From Vandiemenella viatica (lineage: Eukaryota; Arthropoda; Insecta; Orthoptera; Morabidae): a DNA stretch of 64,000 bases. Positions within the stretch are counted from its first letter, which is position 1; every line of letters starts with the position of its first letter. Location of the stretch: contig CM061919.1 in NCBI GenBank assembly GCA_031002005.1, positions 222,268,739 to 222,332,738 on the forward strand, read 5' to 3'. Below are positions 46,161-55,619 of this stretch, in pieces. The notes under the pieces are model-generated. The model saw nothing but the letters and a program-made list of their open reading frames with translations, ran no database searches and had not been told where the DNA came from. The position numbers and the translations under genes were made by a program.

Positions 46161-47027
46161 AATTGAAATTAAATTTAAATAGCTTGTCATGTGACACTTA
46201 ATAATGAAAGTGGAAGTGTATAGCATTTTTAAAAATGTAGTGGTGCTGAAAGGTATTCAGACATTTGTGGACGAGGATGGAGAATTTACAGAGAATATAA
46301 AAAAAGACAGTCTACTACGCAACAATTCATACTCGAGAATTAATTGTCCATTAGGTCTGAAAATTTTTACACCTGCTTCTTGGCCAATAATATTTAGGAA
46401 TATGGTTCTACTAGACTGCCTGTGTGAAAATTTTGAGAATAAGATGCGATGAATAATGAGGTTGGTGGTTTACATTAGAATGAAGAAAGAACAGCCTCAT
46501 CTGCAACAGTTGTTTGTTTAGTGTAATAGGTACATAACAAAATATTTACAACATGCTACAGTATAATTGGGAAAAAACTTTTGGATTCATAAAAAGTATG
46601 TGGACAAACTGTCACTGACCCTAATGGCATACAACTAACCTGAACAAAATACACACAGCATATCCATATCTCTATGATATGTGTTGCTATGATCAAAGCC
46701 CATGGGAAAACTTCTCCAGTAAAATGTTTACATAGGAATTTTATGGCAAAACAGAAATTATCCGAAAAGCTATTCATTGTACAACAAACAGTTTTCTGAT
46801 CTGTCTGTGATATGTGGTTTTGCAATCTATTGGTAACATGCACAGTTCTTGTTGATGCAGTTAATTAAGATCTGATATTTGCTGTGTCATCTAATGGCTT
46901 GGTTCTGAACTGTTTCATATGCACGACCTTCATAATTATTACTTTTTGCCCTTGAATAGCCGTAACTTGTTAAAGTTGACTTCCAGCCACTGCATTTACC
47001 ATAAATCTAATTATTTGTGACCAAGCA
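46161..47027. other. Non-coding stretch
   Basis: About 870 bases. An 82-codon plus-strand frame at 46204-46452 (KVEVYSIFKNVVVLKGIQTF) lacks a known domain and is probably chance. No repeats recognised. Confidence 0.4.
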
Positions 47028-47240
47028 TGGTATGTGAGTGATTAACACACTAACCTCGTATTTGGGAGCATCCAGATTTGGGTTTTCCTTGGTTTCTCCA
47101 AATCACTCCAGGCGAATGCTGGGATGCTTCCTTCGAAAAAATGCAATGGCCGAATTTCTCCCCGTTTCTTGTTCCTAGTCCCATGCAACCTCTAATGACC
47201 TTGACCTCGGTGAGGCATAAAACCGTAAGGGGGAAAAATA
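47028..47240 (+). mobile_element. tRNA-derived SINE, first type, plus strand
   Basis: Related in reverse to the SINEs at 11525 and 63703: TTGGGTTTTCCTTGGTTTCT, AAATCACTCCAGGCGAATGC and ATGGCCGAATTTCTCCCCGT, then a different 3' stretch GACCTCGGTGAGGCATAAAA. The B-box region is degraded. An A-rich end lies near 47238. No clear duplication. Confidence 0.75.
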
Positions 47241-47699
47241 ATTCTTTCTGCTGCTGAGGCAAGGTCTGGTTTTGGGACCATAGCAAAATCGATTCTGGCC
47301 TGGCTGTAAGCTAACTTGGCAGCTTCGTCCACTGTCCTGTACCAACATTGCCAGGAACCCAACAAAAATATATCTGAATAAAATTTTCTTGGGTAACTAG
47401 CCGAGTTAGTCCATCGTTTAACCACGACGTTTCGGTGGTCACAATATCTGCTGCCATTGTCAAGTGGATACTTAGATATTCTTATATAGAAATATATCTA
47501 CTTTCAACAAGACTGGAATTGCATCCTGCATGTCCTGGACTAAACGGTCTGCTATGCCTGAATGCAGCTGAGGGAATCACAGCATATGATGTACTTTATG
47601 TTGCAACTTAGTCATATGCTGGAGTGACTTTGGTAAAACAAATCAGTTTGTATTTAGGAGTCGCTTGAGGTGATAGTGTGGAGCAACTTACTCAGCTAG
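47241..47699. other. Non-coding stretch with a GACGTTTCGG motif region
   Basis: From about 47370 to 47470 runs GGGTAACTAGCCGAGTTAGT then ACCACGACGTTTCGGTGGTC. CTAGCCGAGTTA is shared with the foldback arms at 38840 and 39055. Such sequence looks like the terminal region of an arthropod retroelement, but the family is not identified. Remaining bases show nothing. Confidence 0.4.
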
Positions 47700-48212
47700 C
47701 CATGTGGGTGGGGGTTTACTAGGCATGGCCTGTACCTAAATAGAAGGGGAAAGGAAGTACTTTCTGAGTTGTTAGCTAAAGCTGTGAGGGATCCCAATTC
47801 CAGATATGCTGAGGTCAGGACTGCCTTTTTTAGGTTATGGGCTGCTGTTAAGGGGATAAAAATAAGCGATCAAAGAGTTACTGATTGTAGATACACTATG
47901 GAAAAAACACAAATGCTAAAGAAATGGATAAACCTATTGAAATAACGGAATTTGGTACAACTGGAAAGACGAGCGTTAATGCTGAAAATTCCAAAACGCC
48001 AAAGATAAGGGTGTTATTGGTGAACTGTACAAGTATAATGAACAAAGTGATAGAATTTGCAAACTTAATAGAGATACATGAACAAGTGATTATAGGGGAA
48101 GAGTCTTGGTTAAAAGGAGTACTAGAAAATGAAGTTTTCCCTGAAGGTTACAGAGTGTATTGCGATAGAGGAGCATTTGGTGGAGGGCTATTCAAACAGG
48201 TTATTAAAGATT

Positions 48213-48473
48213 GAGCGTTCTGGTAGCTCAGTGGCTAAGGCGCTTGCTTTCAAAACATTCGCTACTCCTGCCCCCGGCAGGCGCAGGAATTTTGAGAGTT
48301 GTGCTTAATCATATAAGCTATGCCAGGATGCTCCGTGGTTCGGATTCCACGTTAAACTGTAGGTCCCAGAGGAAAGGAACTGGCCGTCCTACCTCTGACA
48401 CAATGGCTTAGTATGCCTCCTTCGGGAGGATCCAACCAACCTTCGGGTTGTGGACTAAGTTAAGTTATTAAAG
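48213..48473 (+). mobile_element. tRNA-derived SINE, second type, 13-bp duplication
   Basis: GTTATTAAAGATT flanks it at 48200-48212 and 48474-48486. It starts GAGCGTTCTGGTAGCTCAGTG, shortened to the A box TGGTAGCTCAGTGG; the body holds GCCAGGATGCTCCGTGGTTC and ACGTTAAACTGTAGGTCCC as in the SINE at 13931. It disrupts the LINE A endonuclease. Confidence 0.93.
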
Positions 48474-49011
48474 ATTACTATATTTCTCTAGCATTTATAA
48501 ATCATGACCATTGATTACTAAGGGTATATTTTTGAGGTGATAAAAAAAGAAAAAATCAGTCTATTGGCTGTATACAGTAGTGGAAGAATGAATGATGGAG
48601 ATGAAATTCTTGGAAAGAAAAAACAAATTCAGATTCACAGTTGAGAGGTGAGTGTAGAATTGTTATTATTGGAGGGGATTTAAATTTTCCAGGTGTCAAC
48701 GGGGTAGAAAATAAGATAAATAACAGAAGGGAACCTTAGGAAGGTAAGGAGGTTTTACACAAGTGGTAGAGCAAAATTGATGGAACCAAAGTAACTGAAG
48801 GAATAACTGATCATTAGGGTTCGGATCTTTAGGACAAGCCATATTTTTGTCCCCCCGACTTCTTTTTGAGCTGTAATGCTGAATTAAACACTGATTGAAC
48901 GTTTATGATTGTATTTAAATGTATTTTATGTAGCATATAAATGCATATTTGGGCCATTTTCCTTGTTTTGGTCATGTTACGATAATATTTATGGTCATAT
49001 TTTAAGGAAAT

Positions 49012-49662
49012 TTTTGATAGTATCAGAAATTCACTAGATATAGATGTGAAGAAATTGGGACAATTATTCATGAACTGTACTCCTATTATACATTGAAGGA
49101 AAAACCGAGCTAATTGTCCACTGAACTGGTATGAATTCACCAGTAAAGAATTAAAGTTATGCATTATTGTCACTCCCTAAACGTTGATGTTCCGCCTGCC
49201 TTTTAATCTCAGCAATGCAACAGCAGCATGCCTGTGTCAGTCCGCATCAATCAACGTCTCAATGAAAAAAGTTAGAAAATAATCCTCAGCAGTGTTAAAC
49301 CTGCAGTGGATCAGTGAGTACTGACATGCCGAAAATTTTTGATAGTATCAGAAATTCACTAGATATAGATGTAAAGAAATTGGGACAATTATTCATCAAC
49401 TGTACTCCTATTATACATTGAAGGAAAAACCGAGCTAATTGTCCACTGAACTGGTATGAATTCACCAGTAAAGAATTAAAGTTATGCATTATTGTCACTC
49501 CCTAAACGTTGATGTTCCGCCTGCCTTTTAATCTCAGCATTGCAACAGCAGCATGCCTGTGTCATTCCGCATCAATCAACGTCTCAATGAAAAAAGTTAG
49601 AAAATAATCCTCAGCAGTGTTAAACCTACAGTGGATCAGTGAGTACTGACATGCCGAAAAAA
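49012..49662. repeat. Tandem duplication of a 325-bp unit
   Basis: The unit from TTTTGATAGTATCAGAAATT at 49012 repeats at 49337 with about five substitutions seen by eye. Both copies hold the same minus-strand frame starting MTIMHNFNSLLVNSYQFSGQ. Very similar copies suggest a recent duplication or an assembly effect. Confidence 0.92.
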
Positions 49663-49779
49663 AAAAAAAAACCAAATCTGGAATTGTGAAGTTACATACA
49701 AAAAAGTTCTTTTATTTAAATTGTGGGAAATTGACTTGATCTCAACAAAATGACTTAAAATTTAATTGCCGTATGGTGC

Positions 49780-50205
49780 TGTGGGTGCATGGAAGGAGAT
49801 TGTGGTGTCTACGTGAAAGCGACACTACTAGATCATTGCAAGACAGGAGGAGTGTGAAGAGGGTCATGGGAGTGTAGAAGTCGTATATTGGTGATGAGGC
49901 ATGGAAAGATATTAGTGTCAAAATGAAAAGTAATGCACGGAATGGCAAAGATGACCATGACCGCAAGCTGGCCATCGATTTCAGGCACAAGGGTGTAGGA
50001 AGGTTCTCTTTTTTGGGTAAGGGTGTCAGGGATTGGAATAAGTTACAAAGAGAAATGATGAATAATTTACCGAAAATGTTTAAAGAATTTAAAGTTAAAA
50101 TTTTCAGACAACAAATGTAGGTCGGTGCAGGGAAGGGGAAAGATGGCTGGTAGGGAAATTGCCACTTGAGCGTGCGCTCCATTGCAATTTAATTATTTAT
50201 TATTA
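49780..50205 (+). pseudogene. LINE family A 3' end nested in the hAT
   Basis: Reads DDHDRKLAIDFRHKGVGRFS then GKGVRDWNKLQREMMNNLPK and ends with GCGTGCGCTCCATTGCAATT, the family 3' end. A second LINE A insertion into a hAT that itself sits in LINE A. No catalytic domain. Confidence 0.85.
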
Positions 50206-50596
50206 TATTAAAATAAATGATGTGTAATTGAGTATGTTTTTATGTATAGTCAATATAAATCTTTTGTCATATTTTGTACCTTTTAGCTCATAATTACCCG
50301 TTTTTAAGGTCATATTTGCCTGCATATTTATCTATGTTTTTGTTCATAAAGATCCGAACCCTAGTGATCACAATGCAATAATGATGGATATTAGGGGATT
50401 CAGTAAACAAGTGGCCAAAACAGAAGGGGGAAATAGGTATAATTATAAAAAGGCACAGACCTCAGAATTCAAGAGATATTTCAGGGAAAGGTTCAGCAAA
50501 TGGAAGGAAGGCCCAAGTACACTGGAGGCAAGTTTAAGGAGATATAAAAGGTCAAGGAAATGTTTATTACAAAGCAGAAAATAAAAGTACAGAACT

Positions 50597-51323
50597 TTTT
50601 TGTCACCAGCCTCTCTCGACTTTTGATGCAATCCTCCATCAATTCCTATCTTGTACCAACCTTTTCATCTCAACATACCCCTTACAACCCACTTCTTCAA
50701 TTATCTGCTTTATATATTCTAATCTCCAGCTTCCTCTGCAGTTCTTACCTTTGACTGTTCCCTCCACTAACAATTTAATCAATCCTGCATGTCTCATAAT
50801 ATGACCTACTATCCTGTCTCTTCTTTCTGTAAGACTCTTCCACGAATATCTTTCCCTGCCCATCATTTCCAAAACTCGTTCGTATCATACTTTATCCGTC
50901 CACTTAATTTTCACCATACTTCTGTAGCACCACATTTCAAATGCTTCAATTTTCCTTCTTCGTGGTATTCCTGAAGTCCCTGCTTTGCTCCCATAAAGTG
51001 CTGTACTCCACACATAATTTTTTATAAAAAGTTATTTCTGAGTCCTATATTAATTTTTGAAACTAAAAGACATCTTCTTTTTCATGAAAGCTTGTTTTGC
51101 TAGTGCTAGTCTGCTTTCATCATCATTCCTGCTTCTGCCGTTGTTTGTGAGTTTTGCTACTTGGGAAGTAAAATTGCAAACTACTTTTATCGCATCCGCC
51201 TCTATTTTTATATTTAATCTACTATTATTTGTATCATTTCTGATATGTTTAATCACTTTTGCTTTGATTTATATTTAGTCCAAAATCTTTGTTCAGTATA
51301 AGTATTCTTCTATCTCAGTATTA
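50597..51323 (-). pseudogene. LINE family B (RTE/BovB-like) 3' end in LINE A
   Basis: Leftward translation gives DDESRLALAKQAFMKKKMSF near 51110, then SLTERRDRIVGHIMRHAGLI near 50820 and EGTVKGKNCRGSWRLEYIKQ then EVGCKGYVEMKRLVQDRN near 50660. The R..RI.GH.MRH.GLI..L.EG...GK..RG..RLEYI string is typical of the C-terminal part of RTE/BovB-like LINEs. LINE A resumes on both sides (junctions near 50596 and 51324). Short, catalytically empty. Confidence 0.8.
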
Positions 51324-51863
51324 TAGACCTACATACTACAATAGGGAGGTGTAAAGGTTAAAGAGGCTAGTGATACAGGAACACAACAGAGTTAACAGAC
51401 AGGAAGGCAGTAGGGAATACTTAAAACAACTAGCCACGCAATTAATAATAGCAAGGGAGAAGCAAAGGTTGGGTTTATGAAGAATATTATGGGCGCTGGA
51501 GGACCGTTGAACGATGCATTTAGAAATTTCTATGGCTATATTAGAAAACTGAGGGGAAGGAAAGGTATTGTAGATAAGAACTTAGTTGAACTCGCTGAGG
51601 ATTTTAAAATGGCATTGATAGACTGGTTTAGTAAGACAACTAGGGACTATCATTATTTAATGGGGGGGGGGGAGTGAATCGGAGAAGAGCCTCCCCAAAA
51701 GTATAAATGAGGAAACTACAACTTCCTTCATAATATCCGGAGAATTTATTTCAAATTTTGTAAAGTTAAAAAAAGCATAAAGGGCTGGTGACTAATATTA
51801 CTATAGATGTATTAACAATTGTGTGATACAATTTTGCACCTTGCCTTGAAATTTTATTTAAAA

Positions 51864-53166
51864 CTAGCAGAGTTCCCGGCGTTGCCTGGTCTAGTTAGTT
51901 GATTTACCATACACAATTTTTTTTTTTTAACACAATGAGAAAAGTCTACCAAGTTTCATACAACTCACCATTCATTTCCGGGATTAAAGAAAATCTAGGT
52001 TCACTCGTACCCTACCAAAAAAGGAGTGGGCTGAAGTTGATTTACCCATACGCTATTTTTATTCATTCGAAAAGATTCATGTGTACCAAGCTTCATTGAT
52101 TTCGTACCATTCATTTGCAGTACAAAACTAAAGGTGATTTTTGAGCACAGTTCTAAGAATGGGATGGTTTGGATGCTTTAATACGGAATGTCAGTTTTCA
52201 TTTTAGTCCAGGTTACATTTCAATCTAACTACATCTGCTGCTCGAAACGTGGACCATAGGCTCATTAATACATACCACATACATAAGAATGTATCTGTAA
52301 TGTGTCTGTTTATTCCGGCATCAAGCAAAAAATACACCTTTTGAATGGATTTTCAGAATTGAAAGCTTGGCATCAAAGTTAAAATTTAATGCATGTCTTA
52401 AGATGTTAAGACACGTTTTACGAATAATCTAGCATTACCTTAAAACTGTTGAATTGACATTGACCGCGTTTTCACAGTATCAAACATCTTATTATGCTGG
52501 TGCTAAACATTTTCTCATAATGCTACTTCATCTGGCATTGGTGCTCAAAATTAAAATAAATTCCAGATCTGTACAGTTGATTATCAGGTATTCAGAATTG
52601 TATATAAAGTATTCAAAACTAAACAAAATATGGGGGGGGGGGGACGACGACATTATTTACTTTAGAATTTTCAGTTAGTTAAAAGTTGCAGCACCATTTT
52701 ATTGTGAACAGAATGACAAAGACGATAACCAGAGACATTGCAGTTTTGCTGACGGAGATTGTGATCAAAGAAAACCTGTTTTTTGTTATTAATTTCTCAC
52801 ATTCAATGTGGCTATTTATGGCGTATAAAACTAAATATCCCAAACTAATGGAAATATTTCAAGTTTTGTTTAGTGTGCAATACATTATATAAGTGATTTT
52901 ATATTTTTTTAAAGGCTATGGCCAGAGAAATGGTATTGTGTGTTTAGTGTGAAGTATGCAATATCTAATCGTTCCATCTTTAGGATTTGTCACCATACGT
53001 TCAGAATTTCATTTAATGCTCCTGCATTATGTTGAAACATAAGAAATACCTAATAACCAATTGAGATTCTGAGCTTTAAAATGGTGAAAACCACATTGAA
53101 ATCTGCTCAGTAGTTTCTGAATTTTTATAAGTCAGATTTACCCGGTTTTCATTTTATAGATATGGA
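51864..53166 (-). mobile_element. Helitron-like element inside LINE A
   Basis: On the minus strand the element starts TCCATATCTATAAAATG after host A and ends in a hairpin (CC A GGC, loop AAC, GCC G GG), seven bases, then CTAG before host T. No target duplication longer than the A/T pair is seen; comparison with the LINE A copy at 42980-43020 places both junctions within a few bases. 5' TC, 3' hairpin-CTAG and A/T insertion are the Helitron rules. It carries one core unit (GTCCAGGTTACATTTCAATC, 52206). A 12-base G run lies at 52632-52643. No Rep/helicase, so non-autonomous. Confidence 0.75.
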
Positions 53167-54687
53167 TAAATGAGTCTGGAGACTTGCTGCTTACCAGAGG
53201 ATTGGAAAAGAGCAATAGTAGTATTGGTTCATAAAGGAGGGTTACAGATGAGATCGAAACTTACAGGCTAATTAGTTTAACATCAGTGATAGTCCAAATG
53301 ATGGAGAGATTGATATGCAACTATCAGAAATGTCTGTGAGGTAAGAAACTGGTTTGCAGATCGACAACATGGCTTTAGGCAAGGATATTCATGTGAATCT
53401 CACATGGTGGGCTATATGCAAGATATTTCAGTTGAATCGGACAAGGGAGTTCAAGCTGATGGTGTGGCGCTATATCTTTCTAAGGCATTTGACAGAATGA
53501 TCCATAAAATCAGTTTTAAATAAACTGAAATCGATTGGTTGAAAAAGTTACTTGCTGGATAGAGGAATTCTTAAAAGCCAGAAAGCAAAGTGTTAGAATA
53601 GGAAATATACTATAAAAATGGGTGGAAGTAAATATGGCAGTGCCACAGGGTAGTGTATTGGAATCATTGCTGTTCATTATTGTAATGAATGATTGTTGAT
53701 GGTTACAGTCGGAATTTAGATTTTTTACAGATGATATAATGGTAAACAAGAGGACCAAAGCAGGTGAAGACTGTGAACAGCTGCAAGGTGACCTGGATAG
53801 GATATGTAAATGGGTCAGCAAGGAATGAAGATAAATGCCAAGAAGTCAGCTTGTTGGATACACAGATAAAAAGAAAACTAAAGGTTAATTATGATTATAG
53901 GATGGTACCAGAATTACTTGTTGAATGCTTGAAGTGGAAATATCTTGGCATAACATTTGATAACAAACTCAATTGGGCAGAGCACATTGGGTAGGTGGTA
54001 GGAAAGGGTTACAAAATTCTTCATTTACTGGAGACGGTGATGAGAGGATGTACCAGAGGTGTTAGGGAGTTGAGTTACAAAACTTTGGTCAGACCATTGG
54101 TTGAATATGGTGGTGTAGTTTGGGACCCACATTTTGCTTATCAAATACTGGAGTTGGAGGGTGTGCAAAGAAGAGCAGCTGGAATTGTTTGTGAAAATAA
54201 TTATAATACCCAGCCGTAACTGATATGATACAGGAGCTGGATTGGGAGTCATTGGAGGAAAGGAGGGGGGTGAAGAGAGCTGGGAATGCACAGTACGTGT
54301 GTATGTTGGTGATGGGGCTTGGAGGGATATTGGTCAAAGAATTACGAGTAGTGCTTAAAATGGGGAGGCGACCATGACCACAAGCTGGCGCTCGATTTCA
54401 TGCATAAGAGAGAGGGAATATTTTCTTTTGTTGGTAATGGTATCAGAGATTGGAGCAAATTACCAAGTGAAGTAATTAATAACTGACCAAAAACACTTAA
54501 GGAATTTAAAATTTGTAAATGTTAATGGAAGAGTAATTTAACACACTAAATATAAAAGAAATTTAAAAAAAAAAAAATGGATAGTGTGATGACTAGGAGA
54601 ATTGCCGCTGGAGCATTAGCTCCATCACAATTAAAATAAATAATAATAATAAATTACAAAAAATTGTAAGTTATGCTACCTAAGTGG

Positions 54688-55100
54688 AGACCTTAATCTT
54701 TAAAATGATACCTCATTTCTTTATTTCGGTCTGATATGGAGTAACAAAAACACATTGATATTTTGCCCTTTAAGGGTCACATTCCATTAAATTCATTTCT
54801 TGAAATACGATTTAATCAAAGCAGAGGCCTTAATCTTTAAAATCATACCTTTTTTCTTAATTTGTTTGGTATCGAGGGAGATAAATGTCTTATGATTAAA
54901 AAAACACTTTTGCCTTTTAATGGTCTTAATTCCAAAAAATTCCTTTTTTAAAATATTATGTGATCAAAACAGAGACCTTGGTCTTTTTAAACGATGCCAT
55001 TTTTTATTTTGGTTATATTTGAATTGAGATAATCGCTCGTGGCAAAAAACAAATTTTAGAAATTACAATAAATTTGCTCTTTAAGCCCTGTCCCAAGCCT
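54688..55100 (+). repeat. Degenerate three-unit tandem repeat
   Basis: GACCTTAATCTTTAAAATGA at 54688, GGCCTTAATCTTTAAAATCA at 54826 and GACCTTGGTCTTTTTAAACG at 54973, spacing 138 and 147. Each is followed by a T-rich stretch and a loosely similar second half. Confidence 0.75.
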
Positions 55101-55619
55101 CTGAACTTTACTTTGTATCATATCACATTTTCTGCTATAAAGCCAATCGAGGGTGTTTAGTCTAACTGAAAAAAATTACTCCACATACCAATTTGTATTT
55201 ATTAATTCTACTGTTAAAATCTTTATCCCAATCAGAAGTGAATTCACATCGAAGGGTCTAGTGTTTCCTGTCTTATTTTTATGACAAAAGATAGGGAAAA
55301 TGAGCCATCATTCAGCAAAGTTGAAGGCGGGAGGATTGCAAGGACATACACGAGGTGAACGCAATTGAACAATGCTTCAGTTTAAAACCTTATTCATGTA
55401 GAGAGCAATTGACCATTTGGCAAGGGAGGTGTGCACACACCAAGGCTTACCATATGACTGCAGCTGTTCAATTATCTTCTCTTTGGTCCTATTATATACC
55501 ATTGTCATTTGTAAGTAAAGTTTCTCAGCGTATAGCCGCAATGTATGTTCAAAGTTATTCTAGCGGATTGTGTTGCGAAATCACTATTAAAGGAGCTAAT
55601 TCCTCCATCTTCTTTGGGT
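55101..55619. other. Non-coding stretch
   Basis: A 142-codon plus-strand frame begins at 55355, but its second half overlaps LINE B on the opposite strand and no domain is visible; probably chance. Confidence 0.4.

Larger units (their letters stand above)
48815..50363. mobile_element. TAGGG-ended hAT element inside LINE A
   Basis: Ends TAGGGTTCGGATCTTTA and TAAAGATCCGAACCCTA are inverted repeats, matching the hAT end rule YARNG. The flanks CTGATCAT (48807-48814) and GTGATCAC (50364-50371) match in the core TGATCA and fit the nTnnnnAn target pattern. Across it the LINE A protein resumes (EGITDH, then SDHNAIMM). The 1,549 bp hold a tandem duplication (49012-49662) and a LINE A 3' fragment (49780-50200), but no transposase. 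Confidence 0.85.
47700..54655 (+). pseudogene. LINE family A, long copy broken by four insertions
   Basis: Pieces in order: 47700-48199, an ORF1 end resembling an esterase tail (HGLYLNRRGKEVLSELLAKA) and endonuclease start VLLVNCTSIMNKVIEFANLI; 48487-48814, endonuclease IIIGGDLNFPGVNG; 50364-50596, SDHNAIMMDIRGFSKQ; 51324-51863, linker and GAGGPLNDAFRNFYGYIRKL; 53167-54655, RT and tail (CCLPEDWKRAIVV-like, VPQGSVLESLLF, KYLGITFDNKLNWAEHIG). The gaps are filled by a SINE, a hAT, LINE B and a Helitron. The 3' end is TAGCTCCATCACAATTAAAA followed by AATAATAATAA. FADD has become FTDD-like (near 53735) and many stops exist, so it is dead. Confidence 0.85.

Noticed and set aside
48213..48300. A functional tRNA gene at GGTAGCTCAGTGGC
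   Set aside because: Only the A-box half resembles a tRNA; the cloverleaf cannot be completed, and the 13-bp duplication and body show that it is a SINE head.
49012..49662. CRISPR-like or satellite array
   Set aside because: Only two long units with no spacers, in a eukaryotic transposon.
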